Part shown: piece after piece, positions 12,298 through 31,429 of the stretch
Numbering within the stretch: the first letter of the stretch is position 1
How the letters are laid out: each line of letters opens with the position of its first letter
From: Chlorokybus atmophyticus
Lineage: Eukaryota; Streptophyta; Chlorokybophyceae; Chlorokybales; Chlorokybaceae
Assembly (NCBI GenBank): GCA_009103225.1
Contig: RHPI01002090.1
Coordinates: forward strand, 1,252,861 to 1,316,860
Length of the DNA stretch: 64,000 bases
Direction of reading: 5' to 3'
Translations under genes and position numbers: made by a program
The notes under the pieces: model-generated
Seen by the model: the letters and a program-made list of their open reading frames with translations, nothing else
The model's database searches: none
What the model was told of the DNA's origin: nothing

Positions 12298-13620
12298 ATG
12301 ACGGTGAAGAAGGTCAAGTTGAAGTCCTCGGACGATGAGCTCTTTGAGGTGGACGAGGAGGTGGCCTTTGAGTCTCAGACCGTGAAGAACATGATCGAAG
12401 GTGAGTTGTCACTCCACTGCTACAAAGCGCCGTTGTTTTTGTGCTTTTACTGCTAGGAGCAAAATTACACTCTGCCCTTGCCCGAATGACTGCTGGCAAA
12501 GCAGTCTGTCTGCGTCAGTGTGACTGTGTCGCTGCGCATGTGACATCTGCTGCCTTGGCTGTTGTTTGCCGTCGCTCTCGCCATCTATTCGGGTGAATTG
12601 TGTTCTGCATGAGGTGCACCTGCTGCCTACATTGAGGCAGTCGGCATTGGTTCCCCACAATACGTCTCATCCCATGCTCACAACAATTGTTTGACGCGGT
12701 CATCACCATTCGCACTCGTCGTGTTAACACCCCCTGCGCGGTCAAGCTGCTTCAATAAGCACTAGGCAGACTGGGCAGCGTTTTGCTGTGCATGTGGCAT
12801 ATGATGAGGGCTGTTTTCATTATTGCAGTGTTGGCAGAGTTTGTTTCTCTGCTGTGCGGCACTTGCTGTACGTCATGCAACGTTGTGTTGCAGACACTGG
12901 CGCGGACGCCCCTGTGCCTTTGCCCAATGTTACCAGCAAAATCCTTGTGAAGGTCATCGAATACTGCAAGTATCACGTAGAGTCGAGGCCCGGTGAAGAG
13001 AAGAACGCCCCCACCGAAGAGGAGATCAAGAACTGGGATCAGGAGTTTGTGAAAGTGGACCAAGGCACGCTATTTGAGTTGATCCTGGTAAGCGTGAGTT
13101 TTGAAGCTGAAGTAAATACAATTCGCCATTCCAATCTGCTGCAGAAGCATGCGTACTCACCAATGCTTATGGCAAACCCTTTGGGTATTTCTCGCGTTGC
13201 AATGTTGTGAATCCAGTATGCAGAACAGCAATTGCAGTCAGGGTGTCCCCCTTTGCGTTGCATAATCATTGGGCATCATGCAGGCTGCAAACTATCTGAA
13301 TATCAAGAGCTTGCTGGATTTGACATGCAGTACCGTGGCCGCCATGATCAAAGGTTGGTGCCAGAATGCTATTAGTACAGCCCATTGCATGGAGTACTTA
13401 CATGCTGACTGCAGGCAAAACACCTGAGGAGATCAGAAAAACGTTCAACATAAAGAATGACTTCACACCCGAGGAAGAAGAGGAAGTCCGACGCGAAAAC
13501 CAATGGTAAGTTTGCCCAGGACATCACACTGACTGAACATCTCAAGGGTCCAGTTGGTAACATGTTTTATTCAGTTTTGAAACTTCTTATTTGCCTATCT
13601 GTTGCAGGGCGTTCGAGTGA
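12298..13620 (+). CDS. SKP1: SKP1, SCF ubiquitin ligase adaptor (five exons)
   Basis: SKP1 links F-box proteins to cullin in SCF ubiquitin ligases. Exons 12298-12400, 12894-13087, 13284-13353, 13415-13505 and 13608-13620 give 156 residues with TGA. The POZ fold reads [18 protein letters not shown], then [36 protein letters not shown] and IKSLLDLTC. The C-terminal F-box-binding helices run [18 protein letters not shown] to the terminal WAFE. The last exon is only 13 nt and supplies the end of the conserved WAFE. Complete, no defect. Confidence 0.97.
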
Positions 13621-14406
13621 ACTGCTCCACTACAGCTAAAGTAGCTAGGCCGGATGCTGTACAGTTGTTGTAGCCCACTTCTCCTCTCGTTGACCCAGCT
13701 GCCAATCTCATGCTTGCCCGCGTTGTTGACGTTGCATTTTGGCTAATTCAGAATTGGTTTTGATATTGGTATGCGCTGTTGGTCATCAAGTAGTAGTCTA
13801 GACTATGAGGTTCGTCTGGCGACCTAGTGTTGCCAGTTGCTGCAGCTCAGTGCCGTTAGCTGCATGGGCAATACACCTGCAGCTTGTCTGCGGCAAATGT
13901 CTGCATGCATGTTAAAATGCAAAGTATGCACATGTGGCATGAAATATGATTTCAGTAGCTGCTCGCTGTGCTTCTGTGCAGTGACTATTTGCGCTGTTGT
14001 TCGCCAACACAGGCAGAGGAAACTGCAGCCTAACTGAGTGAATGCTGCCATGTTGAGTGGCATGGGCATCTGCAGCTAGCAGCGAATTGCGAGGTTGCTG
14101 ATGGGTGTAGTTAGCTGCGTATGGCTTGTGAGACGATGCATCCAACATAGGCCTATGTATGCGGTGCCACGCTAACCCTTGCTGCTACATCCAAGCACAC
14201 GTCACAACCCGCACGTGAAGCAGCCAATTCGCTGGCAGGGATTCACACCTTATCAAAACCATTACAGCAATGCGCTTCTATTTCGGTTGTGTGAGTGGCG
14301 CTGCCATCTCCCTTTCTCTACCTTTGGCTTGGCTGTTCGTGCGTGTTTCAACCTTTTTGCTTCTGCTTGCGTGCCACCTTGTACGTTGCACATAGCCCCA
14401 AACACG

Positions 14407-14407
<1 letters not shown>
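13621..14407. other. intergenic, 3' flank of SKP1
   Basis: No coding signal recognised; short unconvincing frames only. Confidence 0.45.
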
Positions 14408-15782
<1,375 letters not shown>

Positions 15783-16973
15783 ATGGCCTTGGAGCTGGCG
15801 TCGTGGCCTGCTGTCGTGGCCGCCCTTGCCGCCGCCGCCATCCTCGCCGCACTGCTCGCTTTGCTTCTGCCCGGCTCAGGCAAGATCAGTGGGGCTTGCG
15901 CTGTCGTCTGCTTGCCTCGTCCTTGTTCTACCCCAATTGTCATGCACAGCGGACCAGCAGAACCATGCAGCGTGCCTTGTTCAGTGTGCAGCAGCTTGCA
16001 TGTCTCGTCTGCATCTGCAAGACGAAGTTACAGCAATTAGAGAACAACAACGAGATCTTGAAGCACTTCCCTTCTCAAGCTGAGTCGCAAGCTGATTGTT
16101 GTTACTTTTCAACTGCTGCTGCTGATCAACATCTCTACCCTTGTTGTTCTCGTCGTGTCACTGTAAGCACCGCTTCGAGTTCATAAATATTGAGTTCATA
16201 AATAGATCACACAATAATGCTATCGCGTGAAAAGCTAGTACCATGACACACTGAGCAATGGCTTCTCTCTTGTTGCGTTCTTTCATGCCAAAGGTACCTG
16301 ATCCAAAGTGCGTTGTGTAACGCCATTGCCATCCACAGGCAAGCCCGCACAGAAGCTCGCTGCGTCCTCGGTAAAGCGTGCAGAGCAAGCTGCCAAGGTG
16401 CGTAACCGAATTCGCGGACACGCACAAACACATACGTTGATGCGTATGCCATCACAGGCAGGCATTCAGTGTAGCTGATTTGCGATCAATCTCACTGTGC
16501 ACAGCCGTTGAAGAAGTACACGGTTGCGGAGGTGGCGCAGCACAACAAAGAGAATGATTGCTGGCTTATAGTGGACGGCAAGGTGCGTGCGTTGATTGTT
16601 GCTCAGTGCTTAGCGTGCATGTATCGGTCAGCATCCCAGACAATCACAGCTCAATGGGAGCATGCAATGCTGGGCCTTACCTAGCAAGTATTGTCTTGCA
16701 GGTGTATGATGTCACAGCTTTTGTTGAAATCCATCCAGGTGGGGACGCAATACTCAACAATGCAGGCGCAGACTCCTCAAAGGGTTTCCATGGGTATGTG
16801 GATCTGCCAGGCTCACGTCCAACGTTGGCATAGTCAGCACAATTGCAAGTGCCTTAAGGGTATCGCATTTCTTGTCTTGTCGCTGTTGCTTGATATGAAC
16901 TCTGTGCAGGCCGCAGCATCCGTCGAGCACGCTGGACTTGATTGAGGAGTACCTCATCGGGGAGCTGCAATGA
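15783..16973 (+). CDS. cytochrome b5-like protein with N-terminal membrane anchor (CB5LP type)
   Basis: Small heme-binding electron carrier, orthologous in layout to plant CB5LP, which has an N-terminal rather than C-terminal anchor. Exons 15783-15879, 16339-16397, 16505-16582, 16702-16793 and 16910-16973 give 129 residues and TGA. Residues 1-32 form a hydrophobic Ala/Leu helix, followed by a Lys/Ala linker. The b5 fold follows: YTVAEVAQHNKENDCWLIVD, VYDVTAFVEIHPGGDAIL, FHGPQHP. Both heme-ligand histidines (HPGG and PQHP) are present. The tail LIEEYLIGELQ matches the CB5LP signature. Intron 1 starts with GC (CAG|GCAAGA) rather than GT. Confidence 0.9.
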
Positions 16974-17945
16974 TTCTTGAGCTGCTTCACAGTGTGGCAG
17001 AAGTATTTGTCAGCGAACAGAAACACACATGCATATGGCGGCTATAGCCAGAACACAAGGAGGAACTGTTGCAGCACACAGTGGCCGATTAGGCTATTTG
17101 CAACAGCAAACCAGCGCCAACAACAGCAGCTACAACGTGTCAAAGTAGTAGCTGTACATTATGACGAAGCATTACAAGTGTCTGCAGATGTGGGATGTTG
17201 CCATTCAAAGAACGGTCCAAAACTCATGCAATTGTTTGACTTTTTGCGGATTAGAGCAGCGAGTGGCCACCCAACAGCTGTTTGTCGCCAAGTTTGCTGG
17301 GTTTGCTGCCTCAGCTCGCATTGAACATGACACAATTTGCAAACAAAAAATTGATCCAGCGAGTGCGCACGCCCTTGCCTCACCAAACACATCCTCAACT
17401 GCAGCAACTACCCACCATGGCAGTGCTGCATCTGCGTCCATCTGGTTGTCAAAAGTCCGGTTGTCTCTGCAAATGGACGCCCCGCAGCAGCTGTCACTGC
17501 AGTGGGAGTTCAGCATATGCTGGGCCTGAGTGTTCATGTCAAGGCAGGCTCGTGAGGTTGCATGCACTACCCAGTCCTGCATTCCAAGGATGCACAGTTC
17601 AGATAAAAAGACAGATGCATACAAGCTGTCGAACTTATGTAAACCAGGTGTTTGCAATCAATGAGTTGGTAGCGCAGCAACAAGAAACAGTGCATACAGC
17701 CCTGCTTAGCCACAAAATCCCACCAGATATACTCGGGCTGTGCAAAAGTTCAGGTACTCGAGCCTGTGCCCTGCCTCGGCTCGTGCATTGCACAGTACCA
17801 TCGAAACCCAGCACTTCGCGCGGCTGATTTCACATCACTACATAGAGTCCAAAAACAGCTACCTAGGATACGCAAAACCTTACTCCAGTATACCGCCATA
17901 TATATGTACACGTAGTCCGCACGGTTGAAGCCGCGCACTGCTTAC
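16974..17945. other. convergent intergenic region
   Basis: Lies between the ends of CB5LP (+) and MAF1 (-). No homologous coding segment seen. Confidence 0.45.
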
Positions 17946-19768
17946 TTATACATCCATATCGGCGACTAGGTCTCCATCCCAGTCGCTTTCCATGCCGCTG
18001 GATCCCGTTGAGTCATCAACTGCGACCTTGCTGCAGACAAATAACTCATGAGAACAGAGACTTGCCATGGACATAAGCCAGCAGCTGTGGCAGCATCCAC
18101 CAGTATTACCTTATAGAGCGGCAGCTGAAGTAAAGGATGCGCTTCAGTTTCTTGTTGTAGAAGAAAAAGTTGAAGGACCATCTGAACAGTACAGCGGTGA
18201 CAGTTAGAAAGGGTTGTGCTGAACACCACAGGGTTTGGGTGACTGAAGAAAATGACCAAACTCTGCACTCACATGCTGCCTTCTTCGCCGAATGGATCAC
18301 CATCCCTGTCGCAGTTGTAGCTGTAGACATCGCAGTCAACAACATCAATGACCTGAGAGTGTCGAGTTGTTGATTAGTCACCGCATCAAGATGTACACCA
18401 CGGACAAGCCAGGGTGTTGCAAAGGGCAAACCTGGTCGACGGCAGTCCAAAGAACTTCAAGAAGCGGCTGCTCGCAATCTCCTCGCGATGCATCCCACAC
18501 CTGTGCATGGCCTCAACTTGCATCAGGGGACTGTGCACGATGCCTACTGTTGACAGAGTTGCTCTTGTGTCATCAGCGCACCTTGGCTGTTTCCAACAGC
18601 AGCTGGTCTACCGTTTGTTTGGCAGCAGCAATGGACCCCAGCTTGACAAAGTGATGCGCTCGGAGGTTGCTGTTGGCAGGCAGCAATCACGGTGCATGCA
18701 TGACGGTTAGCTGTTTGAAGTGCTTGGTGGCAAAGCTGCACTCAAGCCTACCAAGACTCTAGTGACAAGGCGACCAGCAGACAAATGCTGTATGGCAATA
18801 ACTACATGCTATGACCCAAGTGGGAAGTGGAGAGGATCGAACTCCCGACTCCAAAGGAGTAACGGTCCAAGACCGTCTGTCATCCGCGTGACAGCACTTC
18901 CACTCGACACTAACTGCGTTGACAAGCAAAGCAAATGGCCGCACAGCATTGTTGCGCAAGCGCTGCTGCGTTGGGCCTGCCTTGCTGGACAAGCAACGAC
19001 TGCCCCTATGTAGGTGTGCAGACCATGGGCCTCGAGCCAGCCCGGGCTGACACACCTGCCTACGTACAAGATGCAGACCCCAGCGTGCACTCAGGCAGAG
19101 ACCGACTAGCCAGCAAACAGCCTTAGACCAGAGTGGAAGCCATGCTGGGTTTGGCAATACCCACCTGAAGTCATAGTCCGGATACATGTGATTGAGCGTC
19201 AGGATAAGGTAAATGAGAGTTCTGCGGCTGCAAGGGAGCACGCAAAGCTTTAGTTCAATGCAGGGAACAGTTGCTGCTGGCTGCGGAACCTACACCGGCA
19301 CCACTCAAGCCTCCTCGGAGTGTGCGGCAGAGGCTTCCTTGCACAACCTGCAGGAGGTGCCCTGGCTGAATGCAAGCTCACCTAGAGGACTCCGTGAGAG
19401 GCCCTAGCGGTGAACAGGCCATCTCCTGCGGTGACGCTGACGACATTGAGTCCATAACCTGCACGACACAACAGAACCACCACTCAGCTTGGGCAGACGG
19501 TCACAAGGCAGTGAGGCTTCAACCACAAGACAAGCAGCCCACCTCTTGCTCCAGACTCCGCGAAAGTTTCTTGTCAATGCCCGCAAGCTTGCCTGCAGCA
19601 CAATATATCAGCTTGCCACAGAAGGCAAGCACTGCAGCTGCTTGCGTTCATCCAACTGCGCTTACATGAGTAGGCTTCCAGGCCGCCTTCAATGAGGCAG
19701 TCGCCCACGTCGACGCTCTTCAAGAAAGCGTCCAACTTGGAAAGAGGAGTATACTCCAAGAACTTCAT
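17946..19768 (-). CDS. MAF1: MAF1, repressor of RNA polymerase III (nine exons)
   Basis: MAF1 binds RNA polymerase III and represses tRNA and 5S transcription under stress. Exons 19768-19666, 19592-19543, 19458-19382, 19227-19165, 18669-18582, 18500-18432, 18352-18273, 18181-18110 and 18030-17946 keep phase to 228 residues and TAA (plant MAF1 about 224). The conserved boxes are clear. Box A starts MKFLEYTPLSKLDAFLKSV. SPLGPLTESSSRRTLIYLI follows, then box B with MYPDYDFS. Acidic DVVDCDVYSYNCDRDGDPFG leads to box C, WSFNFFFYNKKLKRILYFSC. The 4th intron (19164-18670) contains a tRNA-like sequence on the same strand. Confidence 0.96.
18822..18901 (-). tRNA. tRNA-like gene with long variable arm, inside a MAF1 intron
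   Basis: Folds as a cloverleaf. The acceptor stem is GGAAGTG/CACTTCC, 7 perfect pairs. The D arm is GTCA/TGAC (extendable to 6 pairs). The anticodon stem is GACGG/CCGTT with loop TCTTGGA. A long variable arm ACTCC-TTT-GGAGT follows. The T arm is GGGAG-TTCGATC-CTCTC. The T loop fits a pol III B box, but the A box is poor, position 33 is C, and no T run follows downstream. The apparent anticodon is TTG (Gln), which does not normally go with a class II variable arm. It may be a divergent tRNA, a pseudogene or a mimic. Confidence 0.5.
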
Positions 19769-22393
<2,625 letters not shown>

Positions 22394-24521
22394 ATGACGA
22401 TGGCGACAGGTCTCCGCCAGGAACGCAGGAGCAGGGTGCTTATCGCCTTGCTGCTTGCTGTGCTCCTGACTGCCGGCTGCTTCTTCGCTCGTAAGCGCTG
22501 CGCCCGCGCATTTGTGCATGTCTGCGTGCACCTTGCTTTTCTTGCTGCGTGATGCTGTCGTCGGCTTTGAGCACTATGTGCTTGCGCTTTTCTTGCATTG
22601 TCTAGTGTGTCAAGCTCCCTGAAGCCTGCAGTTCCACTACAAGCCCGTGTCCATGGTTCATGCAATCGTCGCTGCGCATTGTGCTTCGCAAGTGCTGCTC
22701 CCTTGCTCACATTGCCTGTTGTGTGTGCTGCTGGCAAAGCTTGGCACGCCGTTCATGGTTGATCGTGCGTCGTCATGCTATTGCAGCCGCCCGTGCGGAA
22801 GTTGACGACGAGGATGAGATCATCACCCCCGGCGCAGCTGCCGCTGCCGCAGCAGCAGGGTCTCAGGTGCCCCCTGCACGGCCTCAGCCGAGATACCCGC
22901 TGGAGTATGAGCTGCCGCCAGCCAAAGAAGGCATTGACACGGTTGCTATCTTCCCAAACAACCCCAATAAGTGTAAGCAGTTGAAAATGGTGTGCCAATT
23001 GTACAGCACGCCCTTGCATGCTGGCAAAATTGCATGTCACACTTGACAGCACGTACTCCTTTTGGCGCACGCTGGTATAGTGCTTCCAATGTGTATCTCT
23101 GGATTAAAAAGTGATAAAAACAAAACAATCGTGTTGCGACGACGATGCGCATGCTCGGCTCTCCACCACCACTACATTGTTTCCATGCAATTGCATGGGA
23201 TGAAGCTACGTGAGTTTCCAGCTGACAAGTGACTTGCTTGCAGACGCTCCAGCTGGATCACCAGTGGAAATGGTTGTAGGCGTTCACAACGGAGGTGAGA
23301 GTTGGGCAATGGGCTTATGCACATTGCACGCTTCATCCAGTCCAGCAACAGGACGTTCCGCGTGCACTACTTTGTTCAGTGCCATGCACGCTGAGTTTTG
23401 CTGCAAACCCATTCTGATTAGCACATGCACAGATCATGTACAGCCTCATTCTTCAACACGATGTTGACCGTCCACCAGCATGAAATGCCTGTGCGATGCA
23501 GGTGATGAATCGGTTCTCCTTCACATTATCGCTGCAGCGCTTAAGCATCCAATGGACCAGAGGGTCATGATTCAAAACTTCACCGTGCGGGTGAGTCATT
23601 CCCGCTCATCGTTGTCGATGTGTGTGAAGGTCTGCAGGTGTATGTAATGTGGCGAGTGCATGCTGATGTGTTTCTTTTCCCAGAACTACAGTGTGGAAGT
23701 GGGCCCTGGGGAGCAGACATCTCTTAGCTACAACTTTGCTGTGGACGCAAACCTGCAGGTGTGTGCGCATTACAGATCTGGGAGTTGGTTTATGCATGCA
23801 AACATTCCTTACAACCGCTTGTCTTCAGCCGCGAGTGTTCCCGCTACAAGCAACACTTTTCTACACTGGCGAGGTAACTTGGCATGGCACACAAAGCCAG
23901 CTTTGCCACTTTTGGCTGCAATACGAGCTCCTACATGGTTTCCAACATATGTGCATTACTTGCGCAGGACGGAACGCCATATACTTCAACGTTTTTCAAT
24001 AACACCATTGAAGTGATTGAGCCGGAAGGCCTCTTCGACACACAGACGTTCTTCCTTTATGTCATGGCGGCGGGTGTTGGAGCCTTGATCGCGTCATATC
24101 TGTGGGGTTGGGCACAGAAGTTCAGGAGTTTGGGAGGAAGGGTATGCAGTCTCAGAATATGCCTGTTCTCACATGCATGCGCAGATGGTTGTAAAGTTGG
24201 GCTTACACTCCAATTGCCGCATATACAGAAACATAGGACGAAGCCTGCAACAAGTCAGAAAACAGTGGAGACTGGCACTGGCAGCAGGTCAGAAGACCTG
24301 GACAACGAGTGGCTACAGGTAACCAAAGCTTCGCTGTTGTGTCAGCTGTTGGCAGCTCGAGTTGCTTACTCATGCAAACACAAGCAGCATGCAAGAATGA
24401 AGTGAATTGAAGGGCTATCGGACACATGCCATACACTACTGATATGGGTGTGTGACAGGGCACATCACTTGACAAGAAGTTGCAAGCAGCAGCTAGCGCC
24501 AAGAAGAAGAAGAGCAAGTAG
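22394..24521 (+). CDS. SSR1: translocon-associated protein alpha (TRAP-alpha, nine exons)
   Basis: TRAP-alpha, a single-pass ER membrane glycoprotein of the translocon-associated complex that helps signal sequences insert. Exons 22394-22490, 22787-22972, 23244-23294, 23502-23590, 23684-23758, 23829-23873, 23968-24141, 24229-24318 and 24459-24521 give 289 residues and TAG. It has a signal anchor (VLIALLLAVLLTAGCFF) and an acidic Asp/Glu plus poly-Ala segment. The luminal domain includes LKHPMDQRVMIQNFTVRNYS with an N-glycosylation site, and TSTFFNNTIEVIEPEG. The membrane helix FFLYVMAAGVGALIASYLWG leads to a basic cytosolic tail with KTVETGTGS, the conserved SSR1 tail motif, ending in a Lys-rich stretch. 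Confidence 0.94.
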
Positions 24522-25110
24522 GTGCATACGGAGGTTGGATGGGGATGGGGATGTAGTCTTTCACATTGTGTTTTGCACAGCTCGTGGGTAGCTGCACGGA
24601 CGGCAAGTCAACTAGTCACTAGATCTCCACCAGGGCGCTTGTGGAAGCGCAACCTGTACATGTGATGCCGTGTTGGTTGTTTGCATGTTTGGGAAAAGAG
24701 TGAAATGTTCTCTTGGCAACTGCAATCCGTGGTTGCTGTGACAATTTGCAAAGCATGCGGCAGTCGAGCGCCGCATTGCACACGCATGTGATTACACAAG
24801 GCGGCAACAGCTGATCAAAATTTTGTACATGTGCTACTGGCAGTTGTGCATGCACCATCACTCACCTAGCGGGCTGTAGTTGTCTGATTGTATAGTTCAA
24901 ACTAGGAACCATTAGGTCTAGTCTACCAACCGCCGGTTTGTGTTTGGGTCTGTGAGTCCTATGTGCTACTGCAGATGCCCTAAGCACAGCCACCAGCACA
25001 TTCTAGCATACCATCTCTGGTACACATGCAGCTTGCATGTAATTGCAACGCTCTGTAATTGCCACCAGCACATGAAGGATGTGCAACAAAGGTTCTCCAG
25101 CATCACAACG
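24522..25110. other. intergenic
   Basis: Between the ends of TRAP-alpha and the ankyrin fragment; no coding segment recognised. Confidence 0.4.
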
Positions 25111-25345
25111 AGCTGGCAAGAATCCTGTACCTCTCCTTGCAGCATGGCCTCAATGTTGCACTGTTCACGGCAGTATATGTAAAAAGACTTTTGAATATGC
25201 TCATGAGACGGTTGATTGAGTATGGTTCTTGCAATGTGAAGTGGGGTGTTGCCAGTGGCCTCCCTGCATACCAGAGTGTCATACTGAAGCAAGCAGCGTT
25301 CAAGCAACATTTGACGACCGGGAGCCTTCTGTTGAACGTGCTTCC
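25111..25345 (-). pseudogene. ankyrin-repeat-like exon or fragment
   Basis: An open minus-strand stretch includes MLLERCLLQYDTLVCREATG followed by NTPLHIARTI, an ankyrin-repeat signature (GNTPLHIA). It is bounded by an acceptor-like AG near 25346 and a GTACAG donor near 25116. No start exon or convincing following exon was found, so it could be a relic or a single exon of a small gene downstream of xylulokinase. Function not assignable. Confidence 0.45.
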
Positions 25346-25582
25346 ACTCTCTTAACAGCCGTCATCGCCTACACCGCCATCGGGCACATGTACCGCACTG
25401 TGTCACCGTGGTTGCCGCCAAAGCAGTGACAGGTACATCGTCACAACCTCAATTGTACTGGTAAGGCACGGCAGTCACAACCATAAAAGGACTTCATTAA
25501 TGATGGCATCACAGCGCCCACGTAAGCTGTGACATGGTCTCTTTGTGCTACCAAGGGTGCCTCAAGCCTGTTCTGTCAATGC

Positions 25583-28846
<3,264 letters not shown>

Positions 28847-29449
28847 TGCCGTTGGCACCACCAGCACAAGCACTCAGCAAGCTGACCACGGGCGTCATTC
28901 AGTCGCTTGATCTTAGTGTTTGGATCTATATGTAGAGGCAGAAGCAGCGGTCAGTGCGAGGCTCAGTATTGTGCTGTACCGAGCAGTGAGTGAAGCGCAG
29001 TCTGCACATCCTCGTAAAGGCATGCCAGGCCTACAAAGGCCTACTGGCATGCGCTTGCATGAACAGCGACAAGCGCCAGATGAAGGCTGCTCGCTTGGTT
29101 GTTCAGTGCGTCAATGCATGCGTGTGCCATTTCCCCATGTTTTGGCAAGCAGACTACATCGTTCACCAACTACACCAGCAACCGTTGCAGCCGCATGTCT
29201 ACACCGAGACATTGAGAACCAAAGCACTTGCAAGTGTGTTTTTTTTATTGATGTGCTTACTTGCTTGTGTTGACAGCTTTCATTGTAATAATAGTGACTA
29301 TTACAACACTTTACAACAAGGAGTCAAAGCGCCTTTTGCTCACATGGCCTAATGGACATTACTTGTCGTCATTCGGTTCGTTTGATGGCTCGAGGCACTA
29401 AGCAAGCTACTGTGCATTGACGAGTTGTTCAAGGGTCATATCACAAGTC
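28847..29449. other. upstream of xylulokinase; unassigned plus-strand frame
   Basis: Promoter side of xylulokinase. A plus-strand stretch at 28990-29250 reads as plausible protein (KRSLHILVKACQAYKGLL and on), but I recognise no family and see no clear neighbouring exons. Confidence 0.3.
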
Positions 29450-31115
29450 TTTTACATTCGTTAAGCTCGTCTTGAACCTTCTTCAACTGCGGGTTCGCCA
29501 TGGTTGCAAGTTTTTTACCATCCGCAATCAGCCGCCACCTAGTCTCCTCTGTTTTTCTCAGCACCCTTTGCAAGCGGTTCCTCTCATCATCCAAGGAGTT
29601 TCTGCCCTCCTGCTGCTTTTTCGTGGCCTCCTCGGCTTCGCGCAGGCGCTCAAGCAGGTTGGCATTCTGCTTTCATAGGCGGTTCGCCTCCTCAAGCGCC
29701 TTCTGCTGTATAGAGGCCATTTGCTGAAGCTGGCCTTGGAGCTTCTGCGCAGCGTCGTGCTCCTTTTGAGCGGCCTCCTTAGCTTTGCGCACGCGCTCAC
29801 GCAAGCTCAGCATCACCTCCAAGCGTGCAACGGCTTTGCTGCTGCTTATCTCGCGCCGCAGCCTGTCTGGGGAGAGTGCTCCCTCCTCCCTTTAATTCCC
29901 TACCCCAACACCGCCACCAACCACGACGCCGCTACCGCCGCCGCCAGGGCAGCTGCCGAAGCAGAAGATGCCCTGGCTATGGCGGCCGCTGCGTTAGCAG
30001 CGCTGCCATGCGGCTGATATCGACATGGGACTCGTGTCTCATGTCTCATGTCGATATCAGTGTTACAGATAAGTAGCACTACATTAGGGCCTTAACATAG
30101 GTTAACGGCCCCAATATGGCTTAATAGGCTGTATAATCCCGTTGGGACCCTTATTTAATCCTAAATAAGGGCGGGGAACCTCTATGGAGGTAGCACACCG
30201 TTACACAGCCTCACATTCTCGTTTTCTAGGCGTATCCTCTCTGAATTGATCCAGGACCACAAGTGCTGAAGCGCGTCCTCGCTCATCTTCTGAGTGGAGT
30301 CTTTTTTTGCCTGCCAAAGTCTTGCATTAAAGACGTCAACCTGTGCTTGGAGCTTTTGTGCTTATTCGGAGGGCTGCTGCTTCAACTGGTCAAGAACAAT
30401 CTGCGATTTTTTTTGGCCTCTTCGGCGGTCGTATACTACTAACGTAGGCAGTCCTGCTCAGCAGTGGTGGCAACCAACTCTTCTGCTGCATCCTTACGCT
30501 GCTTGAGTGGAAGCGGCCAGTAGCTGTGCATTGGTGGTCTGTTGCGCCAGTGCACCCTTACCCCGCTTTGCAGCAGCCTGCTCCTCCAAGGCCAGCACCA
30601 AGTCTTCATCCAACTCGCTGATCCTGGTGAAGGCGGCCTTAGCGTAATCATCAATCCGCTTGCAGCGGGTGAGGTGCGCTTTCAAGGCAGGGTGTTTACC
30701 GCGCAGATGTTCAGCTTCTTCTCTCGCCAGCTTTGCACGCCGAGCATTAATTTCTCCCAGCTTTTGCAAAGTTTGTTGCAGCCGAAGTACGTGCTGGCTG
30801 TCATGCATTATAGCCCAATCCTGCTGCCTTTGTCGCTCAGCATTGGCTTCATTCAGAGCACCCTGCAGCTGTGGTATGCGCCCCCCGGCCTCCTCTCTCG
30901 CCTCCTTTTTCTGTGCAAGAGCCGCCTCCAGCTCTTGTATGCGCCCCCCGGCCTCCCTTTCGGCCATGCGCTCCTTTTCCAGCAACTTTGCATGCTCTTT
31001 GCTGGCCTTGGCAGCAACTGATAATTTCGCTATGTGGATGCATTTGACATCAGCGTTGGCGGATGCAACGTCCTGTGTGCTGGTAGATGCCTCTTGTAGG
31101 TGTTGTTTTTTTTAA
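29450..31115 (-). pseudogene. broken coiled-coil protein gene
   Basis: Minus-strand translation from about 31110 to 29470 is rich in Glu, Lys, Gln and Ala heptads, with near-repeats such as EAGGRIQELEAALAQKKEAR and EAGGRIPQLQGALNEAN. The longest open part is 30985-30494. The heptads continue in other frames: 30340-30190 (QKLQAQVDVFNARLWQAKK) and 29820-29470 (LREAEEATKKQQEGRNSLDD). In-frame stops interrupt it, TAA at 30364-30362 and TGA at 29675-29673, each one C-to-T step from CAA and CGA. There are also frame changes, one beside an A8 run near 30410. No catalytic domain; possibly a structural protein of a mobile element. Confidence 0.55.
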
Positions 31116-31429
31116 CATACCAAGTCAGAGCACAAACATGATAATGCGGCCTATGACACACACATAGCCATATATCGACTAATGCTGACTTGGGCCAAAA
31201 GTTACCTAAAATTGGAGTATTTGCTGTAGGAGGTTCTGAAGAACGCCTTCAGCCAACTTGGCTATGTTGCTGGCATTGGCGACTCCTAAACGTGCAGCAG
31301 CGATACCGTCTTTCAACTTTTGACATTGCTGCCTTTATGATCGCTGCTTTCATAATCGTTGGGTTTAACACTGCCGTCTTCGTAATGATCGCCTCCCACA
31401 AATTTTTCACCACTGCCGCTTATATGATG

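Noticed and set aside
18822-18901. tRNA on the plus strand with CAA (Leu) anticodon
   Set aside because: Only the minus strand has a proper TTCGATC T loop at the 3' side.
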